Part shown: positions 16,947 to 25,312 of the stretch, piece after piece
Numbering within the stretch: the stretch's first letter is position 1
Layout of the letters: every line of letters starts with the position of its first letter
Assembly: GCA_016721425.1 (NCBI GenBank)
Contig: JADKID010000038.1
Coordinates: 930,001 to 994,000 of the forward strand
DNA length: 64,000 bases
Direction of reading: 5' to 3'
Origin: Bryobacterales bacterium
Lineage (GTDB): Bacteria > Acidobacteriota > Terriglobia > Bryobacterales > Bryobacteraceae
Made by a program: the position numbers and the translations under genes
Notes under the pieces: model-generated
What the model was told of the DNA's origin: nothing
The model's input: the letters and a program-made list of their open reading frames with translations, nothing else
The model's database searches: none

Positions 16947-18101
16947 TTGTTCAATACGGTTGTCATCCACGGAAGCCCAGAGAAAGCCGCAGTGCTTCGG
17001 GCGATGGCCGCGGCTACCGGCCAGCTCCAGATCCTCCGTGAACTGATGGGCGCGCCGAGTCCGTACGATTTGGCGCGGATGCTGAACGCCATGTCTCCGG
17101 AAGTTGTGCTGATCGACTTTGCCATCGGACAATCGGCGTTGCAGTGCGCCGCCAGCATCGCCGAGCACGCCCCGCAGACCGCGGTGGTGGGTTTTGGCGC
17201 CCCCTCAGATCTGGCAGCGCTCGCCCGGCAGATCGGCTTCCAGGCGTTGGTGCCTGCCCATGGCGGGGCCGGCGAGTTGCGTTGCGCCATCCACGAAGCG
17301 CTGCACAGCCGCGACGGCGGTGTGGAACCCTCTCTGTTCAGCTTTCTCCCCTCCAAGGCCGGTAGTGGTGCGTCCACCGTGGTGCTCAACACGGCCACCG
17401 CGCTGGTGCAGTTCTACAATCAACGTGTGCTGGTGATCGATGCAGATTTGCGCAGCGGGATCCTGGCAATCATGTTAGACGTTGAGCCGGCCGGGTCCGT
17501 GCAGGCCATCCTCCAAAGCAGCAATCAACTGGATCAGTTTCAATGGAATCAGTGCGTGCTGCCGGTCCACGGTGTGGACTACCTGCTGTCGTCCCGCTCT
17601 CTCGATTCGGAACTGCCGGAGTGGCTGCACTACTACCAGTTGCTCAACTTCGCGCGCCAGCACTATGATGCGATCCTGGTGGATCTGCCGGAGCTGGTGA
17701 ATCCGGCCACCGTTGAGCTTGTGCGGCGCTCGGCCATGGTCTTCCCGGTGTGTGCGCCCGAGATTCCATCTCTGCGGCTGACACAGCATCGCTGCCTCGA
17801 ACTGCAGAGGTGGGCTGTGCCCGAAGATCGCATCGGCATCCTGTTGAACCGCTGGCACCGCAGCGACCCCACCACGGCAGAGCTCGGCGGGATGATCGGC
17901 AAGCCGATATTAAAGGCTTTTCCGAATGACTATCCGGTGGTCCGCGCGGCCGTTGCCGCGGGCACCAGCGTTTCCTTCGATTCCAAACTCGGCAACGCCT
18001 TTGTCGAGTTTGCCGGCGGGTTGATTGCCCAGCCGGTGGTTCAGCGCCGCATCAGCTTCAGCAATAAATTGCGCGGCATGCTCGGCGTTGCCCTGGCCTG
18101 A
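16947..18101 (+). CDS. CpaE/TadZ-like pilus-localisation ATPase with degenerate Walker A
   Basis: A 384-residue protein with an N-terminal atypical receiver-like domain (~1-120, VVLIDFAIGQSAL) and a C-terminal MinD/ParA-like domain (~132-370). The deviant Walker A is SKAGSGAST (residues 136-144). The signature lysine K137 is present, but the second, phosphate-binding lysine is Ala142. The DADLRSG switch at 165-171 is kept. CpaE/TadZ proteins place Tad/Flp pili at a cell pole, which fits the Flp genes 9 kb away, but no other tad gene accompanies it. Translation likely starts at TTG 16947, preceded by AGGAG at 8-base spacing. FlhG- or MinD-like alternatives are less likely given the receiver-like N-terminus. 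Confidence 0.8.
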   Translation: MFNTVVIHGSPEKAAVLRAMAAATGQLQILRELMGAPSPYDLARMLNAMSPEVVLIDFAIGQSALQCAASIAEHAPQTAVVGFGAPSDLAALARQIGFQALVPAHGGAGELRCAIHEALHSRDGGVEPSLFSFLPSKAGSGASTVVLNTATALVQFYNQRVLVIDADLRSGILAIMLDVEPAGSVQAILQSSNQLDQFQWNQCVLPVHGVDYLLSSRSLDSELPEWLHYYQLLNFARQHYDAILVDLPELVNPATVELVRRSAMVFPVCAPEIPSLRLTQHRCLELQRWAVPEDRIGILLNRWHRSDPTTAELGGMIGKPILKAFPNDYPVVRAAVAAGTSVSFDSKLGNAFVEFAGGLIAQPVVQRRISFSNKLRGMLGVALA

Positions 18102-18111
18102 GAGGCTGCCG

Positions 18112-18300
18112 TCAGCCGCGCACGCCTGCCTTGCGCAGGATCGTGATCATCGGGCACCAGTTGGTGAAGGCGCTCTGGAAAAGATTCAGCCCGACGAAGC
18201 CCGTGAAATAGAACCAGCGCGGATCGTGCCAGACGCCCAGCGCCACTGTCACCATCACTACCACCCCGGCGATCATCCTGAGATAACGGTCCACGGTCAT
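18112..18300 (-). CDS. DUF2892 (YgaP-type inner-membrane) small protein
   Basis: A 62-residue membrane protein matching DUF2892: the opening DRYLRMIAGVVVMVTVALG and the end FQSAFTNWCPMITILRKAG, with one invariant Cys (NWCP). In YgaP this module anchors a rhodanese; here it stands alone. The start codon overlaps the RND permease stop as ATGA (18297-18300), so it is the last gene of the efflux operon. Its role there is unknown; the linkage suggests a sulfur- or metal-related function, but that is conjecture. Confidence 0.8.
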   Translation of the reverse strand: MTVDRYLRMIAGVVVMVTVALGVWHDPRWFYFTGFVGLNLFQSAFTNWCPMITILRKAGVRG

Positions 18301-21300
18301 TGTTTTGATCCTCGATTCGCGATGAAGTAAACGATTGGTACGGTCATGCGGGACAGCGCCAGCGAGGCGATCTCGCCGGCCATCAACGCAATTGCCAGGC
18401 CCTGGAAGATGGGATCGAACAGGATCACGATGCTGCCTACAACCACGGCGGCGGCAGTCAGCATCATGGGACGGAAGCGCACTGCGCCGGCGTCAATCAC
18501 CGCTTCATCCAGCGGCATTCCCTCCTGCAAACGCAGTTCGACGAAGTCCACCAGGATAATGCTGTTTCGGACGACAATCCCCGCCCCGGCAATGAAGCCG
18601 ATCATGGATGTGGCTGTGAAAAACGCATCCATCATGCCATGCGCGGGCAGGATGCCTACCAGCGAGAACGGGATGGCGGCCATGATGATCAGCGGAGTGA
18701 GGAAACTCTGGAACCAGCCCACCACCAGCACGTAGATCAGCACCAGTACCGCCGCGAAGGCGATGCCGAGATCGCGGAACACCTCATAGGTGATGTGCCA
18801 CTCGCCATCCCATTTCATCGAGTACTTCACGTCCTCAAACGGCTGGTGCGCCGTATACTGCTCGATCTCATAGCCGCCATCCACCGGGATCTTGGAGATC
18901 TTCGGGCCAAGGTCGAGAATCGCGTATACAGGGCTCTCCATCGCGCCGGCCACGTCGGCCGTCACGTAGGTCACCGGCATCAGGTTCTTGTGGTAGATGC
19001 TCTTTTCCACTTCTGAGTTTTCCACCCGCACCAGCTCCGCCAGCGGCACCAGATTGCCGGCACGTCCCATCACCTTCAAGCTGCGCAGGCGGTCCAGATC
19101 GCTGCGCGTAGCGCGGTCCACGCGGAGAGTGATCGGCACGTCCTCCTTGGCGGAGTCCACGTGCAGCAGGCCGGCGCTCATACCGGCGGAGGCGATCATC
19201 ATGGTCTGCGCGACGTCGCTGGTGGAGACGCCGTTGAGCGCGGCCTTCTCCCGATCGACACGCCACGTCTGCTTCGGCTGGGTGTCCTCCACATACCAGT
19301 CGGCGTCCACTACGCCATCGGTCTTTTCGAAGATGGAGAGGATCTGCGCGGCCACCTTGTTGCGGCCTTCGGCCGTCGGCCCGTAGATCTCGGCGACAAG
19401 CGTCTGCAGCACGGGCGGACCGGGCGGAACCTCGGCCACCTTCATGCGCACATTGTGGGCGCGGGCGATGGGCAGGAGGCGCGTCCGCACCTGTTTGGCG
19501 ATTTCATGACTCTTCAACTTGCGCTCGCCCTTGCCCAGAAGGTTGACCTGGATGTCGGCCATGTTGGAGCCGCGCCGCATGAAGTAGTGGCGGACCAGGC
19601 CGTTGAAGTTATAGGGCGATGCCGTGCCGACGTAGGTTTGCGCGTTCACCACCTCGGGCTGCGCGAATGTGGCCTCCGCCAGGAGCCGCGTGACCTTGGC
19701 CGTCTCCTCCAGCGTCGTCCCTTCCGGCATATCCACGATCACCTGGAACTCGCTCTTGTTGTCGAAGGGCAGCATCTTGACCTTCACGAACTGCACATAC
19801 ACCAGGCCCATGGAGCCCAACAGCAGCGCTACCACGGTAAGAAGAAACCCGTAGCGCAGCGCGGGCACGTGCAGCAGTTTGCCCATGACTCTGCGGTATA
19901 GCACTGTGGCCCGGTCCTCGCCGTGATCGTGGCCGTGCCCGCCGCCACTCTTCAGCAATCGCACTGCCGCCCAGGGCGTGACCAGGAAGGCGACGATGAG
20001 CGAGAACACCATGGCCGCCGTCGAGCCGATCGGGATGGGCCGCATGTACGGCCCCATCAGGCCGCCCACAAATGCCATTGGCAGGATGGCCGCGATGACG
20101 GTCAGCGTGGCGAGGATGGTGGGATTGCCCACCTCATCCACTGCCTCCACCGCCACGTCAGCCAGCGAGCGCCCCTCGTTTTGTGGCAACCGCGTATGGC
20201 GGACGATGTTCTCCACCACCACGATGGCATCGTCCACCAATATTCCAATGGAGAAGATCAACGCGAACAGCGTAATGCGGTTCAGTGTGTAGCCGTAGAG
20301 GTAGAAGACGGTGAGCGTCAAGGCCAGGGTGACCGGGATCGCCGTGAACACGACGAGCGACTCGCGGAAGCCCAGCACCAGCGCGATCAACAGACTCACC
20401 GAAACCACGGCGATGCCCATGTGGAATAGCAGCTCGTTGGATTTCTCCGACGCCGTCTCGCCGTAGTGGCGCGTGATGGTCATCTCCACGTCGGCGGGGA
20501 TCAGCGTGCCCTTCAAGCCTTCGACACGGTGCAGCACGGCATCGGCCACGCTGATGGCGTTGGTGCCCTTGCGCTTGGCCACGGCAATGGTAACAGCCGG
20601 TTCAAAGCGCCCGTTGGCGGCGAACTGCACGTATTGCGAGGGCTCCTCGCCCGTATCCTCAACGGCCGCCACGTCGCGCAGATAGACGGGCCGGCCGGCC
20701 GAGACCGCCACCACGATATTCTTGGCGTCCTCGGCGTTCTTGATCCATCCGCCCGCCTCCAGCGCGATCTCGCGGTTGCCGGAGTTGGACTTGCCGGCAG
20801 GCAGGGTCTGGTTCGATTGGCCCAACGCGCCCATCACCTGCATCGGCGCCAGATGGTAGCCGCTGAGCCGCGAGGCGTCCAGAGTCACCTTCAACTCGCG
20901 CTTCTGTCCGCCCAGCAGAGTGACTTCGCTCACCTCGGCCACCTGCTTGATGGCGTCGTGCACCTGCGCGGCCACGCGGCGCAGCTCAAAATCGTTGTAG
21001 CGTTTCGAGTGCAGAGTCAGTGCCAGGATCGGCACGTCGTCGATGGAGCGCGGCTTCACCAGCGGAGGCGTGGCGCCGGGCGGGATCAGGTCGAAATTGG
21101 CGTGCATCTTCTGGTTCAGTTTGACGATGCTCTTCTCTTCGTCCTCGCCCACCTTGAACCGCACGATGGCCATGCCCATCCCGGAAGACGAGGTGGAGTA
21201 GATGTATTCCACGCCCGGGATCTCCCACAGGAACTTCTCCATGGGCTTGGTGACGCGCTCTTCCACCTCCCGCGCGCTGGCGCCTGGCATGGCCACCATG

Positions 21301-21467
21301 ACGTCGATCATCGGCACGATGATCTGCGGCTCTTCTTCGCGGGGCAGCATCATGACAGAAAACGCGCCCACCAGGATCGACGACACAATCAGCAGCGGCG
21401 TCAGCTTGGAGTGAATCCACGCTTTCGCGAGCTGGCCGGCAATGCCCAATTTCGGTGCTTCGCTCAC
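18297..21467 (-). CDS. RND-superfamily efflux permease (HAE/HME-like)
   Basis: A 1056-residue inner-membrane proton antiporter of the AcrB/CzcA superfamily, full length, with the twelve-helix duplicated plan. Proton-relay aspartates lie in GILVDDAIVVVENI (~residue 400). The N-terminal porter motif is LPREEEPQIIVP, and the second-half helix is GAGIVVRNSIILVDFVE. A histidine-rich cytoplasmic loop, GHGHDHGED, lies near residue 515. The porter and the membrane-fusion subunit are of the poorly characterised group often seen with DUF2892 proteins. The His loop hints at metals but is not proof. It starts directly after the MFP stop (21468), in an OMF - MFP - RND - DUF2892 operon. Confidence 0.9.
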   Translation of the reverse strand: MSEAPKLGIAGQLAKAWIHSKLTPLLIVSSILVGAFSVMMLPREEEPQIIVPMIDVMVAMPGASAREVEERVTKPMEKFLWEIPGVEYIYSTSSSGMGMAIVRFKVGEDEEKSIVKLNQKMHANFDLIPPGATPPLVKPRSIDDVPILALTLHSKRYNDFELRRVAAQVHDAIKQVAEVSEVTLLGGQKRELKVTLDASRLSGYHLAPMQVMGALGQSNQTLPAGKSNSGNREIALEAGGWIKNAEDAKNIVVAVSAGRPVYLRDVAAVEDTGEEPSQYVQFAANGRFEPAVTIAVAKRKGTNAISVADAVLHRVEGLKGTLIPADVEMTITRHYGETASEKSNELLFHMGIAVVSVSLLIALVLGFRESLVVFTAIPVTLALTLTVFYLYGYTLNRITLFALIFSIGILVDDAIVVVENIVRHTRLPQNEGRSLADVAVEAVDEVGNPTILATLTVIAAILPMAFVGGLMGPYMRPIPIGSTAAMVFSLIVAFLVTPWAAVRLLKSGGGHGHDHGEDRATVLYRRVMGKLLHVPALRYGFLLTVVALLLGSMGLVYVQFVKVKMLPFDNKSEFQVIVDMPEGTTLEETAKVTRLLAEATFAQPEVVNAQTYVGTASPYNFNGLVRHYFMRRGSNMADIQVNLLGKGERKLKSHEIAKQVRTRLLPIARAHNVRMKVAEVPPGPPVLQTLVAEIYGPTAEGRNKVAAQILSIFEKTDGVVDADWYVEDTQPKQTWRVDREKAALNGVSTSDVAQTMMIASAGMSAGLLHVDSAKEDVPITLRVDRATRSDLDRLRSLKVMGRAGNLVPLAELVRVENSEVEKSIYHKNLMPVTYVTADVAGAMESPVYAILDLGPKISKIPVDGGYEIEQYTAHQPFEDVKYSMKWDGEWHITYEVFRDLGIAFAAVLVLIYVLVVGWFQSFLTPLIIMAAIPFSLVGILPAHGMMDAFFTATSMIGFIAGAGIVVRNSIILVDFVELRLQEGMPLDEAVIDAGAVRFRPMMLTAAAVVVGSIVILFDPIFQGLAIALMAGEIASLALSRMTVPIVYFIANRGSKQ

Positions 21468-22625
21468 TTATCGCACCTCGACCTTTCCGCCGTCCGTCAG
21501 CTTGGCGGGCACGGGCGCCACCAGTTTCTCGCCCTTGCCCAGGCCGCTGAGGATCTCCACCGTGCTGCCTTGTCTGGCACCGGTGGTGACCATGCGGCCG
21601 CGGGCCACGCCGCCGTCCACTACGAATACCTTCTGCACCTGGCCCTGCTCCACCAGCGCGGTCCAGGGCGCCACCAGGGCAGTCTTCTCGCCGATGGCGA
21701 AGCGCGCCCGGCCGAACATCCCGCTGCGCAGCGTGCCGCCGCCGGTGATGCCGATCTTAACCGTGAACGTCCGCGAAGCGGCATCGAGCGCGGGTACGAT
21801 CTCTTCCACTCGCCCGTTCAGCGGCTGGTCCGAGGACTCCAGTTCCACTTTCACCGGCATGCCGATGCGCATCCGGCCCAGGCGGCTCTCTTCCACGCCT
21901 GCTTCCAGGCGATAGCTGCCCGCCTGCTCGATGACCAGTAGCGGCATGCCGGGTGCAGCGAGCATCCCGGGTTCGGCCTTGCGTTCCACCACAATGCCGG
22001 CGAAGGGCGCGGTGACTGTGGTGTAGCCGCGTTGGATGGTGGCCTGGGCCACGGCCTCGTCGGCCTGGTGGATCTTCTGTTCAAGCTGCTGCCGGCGCGC
22101 CCGCGCCATCTCGTGATTGGCCTGCGCCATGCGCTGCCGGGCCGCCACTTCGTCAAATTCCTGGCTGGTGATCGATTTTTGATCGAGCAGGCTCTTCATC
22201 CGCTGGAACGTCGAGTTAGCGAGATCGAGTTGCGCCTTGGCTGCGGCAATGGCGTTGTCCACCTCCGGCAGGGCACTGCGCGCCTCGTTGCGCGCCGCCT
22301 CCGCCTGACGCACGCCGGTCTCGATCTCTTTCGCGTCGAGCACGGCTACCACGTCTCCGGCCTTCACCATCTCGCCGGCCTGCGGCTTCAACTCACGCAG
22401 ATAGCCCATCACGCGGGCGGAGAGCACTGTGGTGGTGCGCGCTTTCACCGTGCCGGTGGCGATGTACTCCTCCGCCACAGTGGCCTCGGCCGCCTCCGTG
22501 ACGTTCACTGTTACCACGGGCAATTCCTCGGCCTTCTTCGCCGCAGTGTGCTCGCCGCCGCAGCCTGTCATCCATGCGGCCGAAGCCGCCAGCACGCCGC
22601 TCATCATCCGCTTACTGAAGAACAT
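21468..22625 (-). CDS. RND efflux periplasmic adaptor (HlyD/AcrA family), lipoprotein
   Basis: A 385-residue membrane-fusion protein. The lipobox WMTGCGG (Cys22) predicts a lipid-anchored periplasmic protein. The order is: half-lipoyl (RVMGYLRELKPQAGEMVKAGDVVAVL), a long coiled-coil hairpin (~100-200), second half-lipoyl (TVTAPFAGIVVERKAEPGMLAAPG), beta-barrel and membrane-proximal domains. It links the RND pump to the TolC-like channel. Its first 14 bases overlap the end of the OMF gene and its stop abuts the RND start, implying coupled translation. Confidence 0.92.
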   Translation of the reverse strand: MFFSKRMMSGVLAASAAWMTGCGGEHTAAKKAEELPVVTVNVTEAAEATVAEEYIATGTVKARTTTVLSARVMGYLRELKPQAGEMVKAGDVVAVLDAKEIETGVRQAEAARNEARSALPEVDNAIAAAKAQLDLANSTFQRMKSLLDQKSITSQEFDEVAARQRMAQANHEMARARRQQLEQKIHQADEAVAQATIQRGYTTVTAPFAGIVVERKAEPGMLAAPGMPLLVIEQAGSYRLEAGVEESRLGRMRIGMPVKVELESSDQPLNGRVEEIVPALDAASRTFTVKIGITGGGTLRSGMFGRARFAIGEKTALVAPWTALVEQGQVQKVFVVDGGVARGRMVTTGARQGSTVEILSGLGKGEKLVAPVPAKLTDGGKVEVR

Positions 22626-23964
22626 TAGAATCTCCGTTCAGAATCCCCGCGGCGCGCTCGACATCGAGGGCCGCCAGCCTTTGATCGTGAATCGCCCCCA
22701 GGCGCCGCATCTTCGCATCCAGCGAGGCCGTTTGCGCGCGCAATACATCCGTGATGGTGGCCAGACCGTTGGAGTAGCGATTGCGCAGAATTCGCAGGCT
22801 CTCTTCGGCCTGAGCGATGGTGGCCTCCGTCACGGTGATGCGCTCCGTGGCGGACTCGAATTCCGCCCGAGCCTTGCGCACCTCCAATTGAATGGCCGAG
22901 GTGTACTGGCGCTCGTTGGCTTGTGCCACGGCTGACATTGCCTTGGCCTCGGCAACATTCTGCCGGGTACGGCCGCCATCAAACAAGTTCCATTTCATCG
23001 ACGCCATGAACATCCAGTTGCCGCCGCCTTTGGTGACGAAGTTTTGGCGGTCCGCTTCGAGCACGCCGCGCAAGCCGAATTGCGGCAGGTAGCCGGCGTG
23101 CGCGCTCAGCGCCTGCGCGTCGGCGGCGTCTCGCGCGAGTTTCATTTGCTGCAATTCAGGCCGGGCCAGCGTCTCGCCGGCGGTGATGCCCAGCACCGGC
23201 GTCAGTGGCGTGGTGAGCTGATGCGGGGTATCGAGCGGCAGGCCGAGGGCTTCATTCAACGCAGCGTGCCCGACGCGGACATCGGCCGAGCGGCGGATCA
23301 CCTGTTCGCGCATCATCGCCACGTGGACTTGCACCGAAAGCACGTCGGCATCGGTAGCCATGCCGGCGGAACGCACAGTTTCTGCACGTTTTTGATCCGC
23401 TTCCGCAGCTAAAAGTGCACTTTTTGCCACTTCCAGCGCCTGAGTGGCGAGCGAAACGCCATGATAGGCGCGGGCCACTCCGGCCATCAGCATCAGCTCG
23501 GCGGACTTCTTTTCCTGCTCCGTCATCTGCTTACCGATTTCGGCAGCGCGGATGCCGTTTTTGAGGCCGCCGAAGTCATAGACGAGTTGTTCGGCCACCA
23601 CTTGCGACTGGAAGTTGTTCAGAGGGTCGGGCCGGTTCAACGGATCGAGAGCGAAATTGGCCGCAGTGAACTGCCGCTGCGTCAGAAGCGAGCCAAAGAC
23701 GTAGACGGGATTGTTGCCGCTCTGGAAGCTCTCCATATATTGAACACGCGGGAGGCGGCCGGAGCGTGCCTGGCCGATGCGCGCCTCGGAGGCCTGCACA
23801 CGGGCTGTGGCGGCGTCCAGGGAAGGATGGCGGCCGAGCGCTTGCCTTACCGCGTCCTTGAGAGTCAGGGGCTCCTGGGCAAGCGCGGACAGCGCCAGGA
23901 GGCTCAACCAAACGATTCTCGTTCTCACGTGAACGATGATGCAAATTGGCGTTGTGGGTGACAT
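22612..23964 (-). CDS. TolC-like outer-membrane efflux channel
   Basis: A ~450-residue outer membrane factor. A signal sequence (RIVWLSLLALSALAQ) is followed by the OEP pattern EPLTLKDAVRQALGRHPSL, then two repeats with long coiled-coil stretches and the second-repeat motif RNRYSNGLATITDVLRAQT. It forms the exit duct of the efflux pump encoded by the next two genes. Start 23964 (ATG) has AAAGGTG upstream; GTG at 23928 and ATG at 23988 are alternatives. A perfect 14-bp palindrome covers the chosen start codon and may be an operator. Confidence 0.88.
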   Translation of the reverse strand: MSPTTPICIIVHVRTRIVWLSLLALSALAQEPLTLKDAVRQALGRHPSLDAATARVQASEARIGQARSGRLPRVQYMESFQSGNNPVYVFGSLLTQRQFTAANFALDPLNRPDPLNNFQSQVVAEQLVYDFGGLKNGIRAAEIGKQMTEQEKKSAELMLMAGVARAYHGVSLATQALEVAKSALLAAEADQKRAETVRSAGMATDADVLSVQVHVAMMREQVIRRSADVRVGHAALNEALGLPLDTPHQLTTPLTPVLGITAGETLARPELQQMKLARDAADAQALSAHAGYLPQFGLRGVLEADRQNFVTKGGGNWMFMASMKWNLFDGGRTRQNVAEAKAMSAVAQANERQYTSAIQLEVRKARAEFESATERITVTEATIAQAEESLRILRNRYSNGLATITDVLRAQTASLDAKMRRLGAIHDQRLAALDVERAAGILNGDSNVLQ

Positions 23965-23970
23965 GTCACC
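23957..23970. promoter_or_regulatory. Perfect 14-bp palindrome at the efflux operon start codon
   Basis: GGTGACATGTCACC is fully self-complementary and includes the ATG of the TolC-like gene (minus strand, 23962-23964). It lies in the 46-base gap between the divergent efflux and OsmC - sigma operons. This is the kind of symmetric site bound by TetR, MarR or similar repressors of efflux genes. No regulator gene of that type is adjacent. Confidence 0.45.
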
Positions 23971-24010
23971 TTTCGTTCGTCCGCGCATCTAAGTCCGCAG
24001 GGAACGAAAT

Positions 24011-24421
24011 ATGGAACTCACTGTGAACTATTTAGGTGATGTGCAGTTTGAGGCGGAGACGCGCGGGCACAAGATCGTGTGCGATCAGCCCCTTGATAAC
24101 GGCGGCGCCGACGAGGGCATGACCCCGCCCGAGTTTCTCCTGGCGTCTCTGGCGACGTGCGCCGGTTTTTACGCGGTGCAGTATTTGAATGTGAGAAAGT
24201 TGCCGAGCGAAGGGCTGAAGGTTGTGGTGACTGCGCAGAAGGTCCCTAACCCGGCGCGGCTGGACCAGTTTGTCCTGACGATCGAGACGCCAACGGAGCT
24301 GAGCGAGAAGGACGTGGAGGGCGTGCGGCGCTCCGCGGAGAAGTGCCTGGTAAAGAACACAATGCTGATGCCGCCCTCGATCTCACTGACGGTGCAGGCC
24401 CACTCGGCTGCACTATCCTAG
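24011..24421 (+). CDS. OsmC-family thiol peroxidase-like protein
   Basis: A 136-residue OsmC/Ohr superfamily protein, about the usual length. The two reactive cysteines are in LASLATCAGFYAVQYL (~C51) and EKCLVKNTM (~C115), the spacing typical of the OsmC/YhfA group. Such proteins reduce organic hydroperoxides at the dimer interface. A GGAACG site lies upstream of the ATG. It is the first gene of a tight three-gene operon with an ECF sigma factor (4-base gap) and its anti-sigma factor, which suggests a redox-stress circuit. Confidence 0.87.
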   Translation: MELTVNYLGDVQFEAETRGHKIVCDQPLDNGGADEGMTPPEFLLASLATCAGFYAVQYLNVRKLPSEGLKVVVTAQKVPNPARLDQFVLTIETPTELSEKDVEGVRRSAEKCLVKNTMLMPPSISLTVQAHSAALS

Positions 24422-24425
24422 GTGA

Positions 24426-25031
24426 GTGCAGCCACACGTTCGTAGTACTCCCGAGGTTGAGTGGGCGCGACGCCTGCTGGCCGGTGATGCCAGCGCGTTT
24501 ACGCCGTTTGTCGAGTCGTTTCAGCAGCGCATTTTCCAGTACACGTGGTTGATGTGCGGGCACAGAGAGGACGCCGAAGAGGTTTCGCAGGACACGTTGT
24601 TGAAGGTCTTTGAGAGCTTTGACAAGCTGCAGGATCCGGAGAAGGTCAAGGCGTGGGTGTTTCGCATCGCGAAGAACTATTGCCTGATGAAGCGGCGGAA
24701 GAGCGTTTTTGCACCGGAGCGGGAACTTTCGCTGGACGAACTGTTGCCCAGCACGACCGGGGAAGCGCGGCCGATGCAGGTGCCGGACGACGCGGAGTTG
24801 CCGGACGAGCAGGTGCTGCGGTCTGAGTTGAACGGTGAGTTGGAGCGTGCGCTACGGGAACTGCCGGAGATCTATCGTTCGGCGGTTCTGTTGCGGGACG
24901 TGGAGGGGCTTTCGACGGCGGAGGCCGCCGAGGTACTGGATGTGAACGAAGACACGGTGAAGCAGAGGCTGCATCGCGGCCGGCTGGCTCTTCGCAAGAG
25001 CCTGGCTGGGTATTTGGAGGTAGCGAAGTGA
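24426..25031 (+). CDS. ECF-family RNA polymerase sigma factor
   Basis: A 201-residue sigma-70 family protein with only regions 2 and 4, the ECF layout. Region 2 (~25-92) contains RIFQYTWLMCGHREDAEEVSQDTLLKVF-type sequence and ends in AWVFRIAKNYCLMKRRK. Region 4 (~138-195) has ELPEIYRSAVLLRDVEGLS and the helix-turn-helix EAAEVLDVNEDTVKQRLHRGR. It directs polymerase to its own regulon. Translation probably begins at GTG 24426. The downstream GTGA overlap with a ZAS anti-sigma gene indicates it is held inactive until a redox signal. The target genes may include this operon or the cytochrome operon it converges on; neither is shown. Confidence 0.93.
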   Translation: MQPHVRSTPEVEWARRLLAGDASAFTPFVESFQQRIFQYTWLMCGHREDAEEVSQDTLLKVFESFDKLQDPEKVKAWVFRIAKNYCLMKRRKSVFAPERELSLDELLPSTTGEARPMQVPDDAELPDEQVLRSELNGELERALRELPEIYRSAVLLRDVEGLSTAEAAEVLDVNEDTVKQRLHRGRLALRKSLAGYLEVAK

Positions 25032-25303
25032 CGCATCAACACAGTCATCGGGATCCGGCGTGTCTGGAAGTCTTTGCGCGGCTCTCGGAGTTCATTGATG
25101 GGGAACTGCCGGCGCTGGATTGTGGCGAGATTGAGGCGCACATTGCCGATTGTCCGCCGTGCATCGATTTTCTCAACTCGCTCAAGAAGTGCGTGGCGGT
25201 CTCCGAAGAGTTTCGGAATGCGGCGGAGTGTCCGCCGATGCCGGCGGAGATGGAAGAAAAACTAAGGGCGGCCTGGACGGCCGCCCTAGCCCGACGTGGT
25301 TGA
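25028..25303 (+). CDS. Zinc-binding anti-sigma factor (ZAS/zf-HC2)
   Basis: A 91-residue soluble protein with the zinc anti-sigma signature: H-x3-C-x2-C in EAHIADCPPC (~residues 38-45), preceded by the helix LSEFIDGELPALDC. Further cysteines lie at ~55 and 68. There is no membrane segment, so it would act as a cytoplasmic redox or metal sensor, releasing the sigma factor when zinc thiolates are oxidised (as RsrA does). The GTG start overlaps the sigma stop (GTGA). It is convergent with the tetraheme cytochrome gene, nine bases between stops. Confidence 0.9.
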   Translation: MTHQHSHRDPACLEVFARLSEFIDGELPALDCGEIEAHIADCPPCIDFLNSLKKCVAVSEEFRNAAECPPMPAEMEEKLRAAWTAALARRG

Positions 25304-25312
25304 TGTGGCGTT

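Noticed and set aside
20466..21941. A 491-codon plus-strand frame opposite the RND permease
   Set aside because: It is His/Gln/Arg-rich, has no ribosome site, and spans the junction of two real minus-strand genes.
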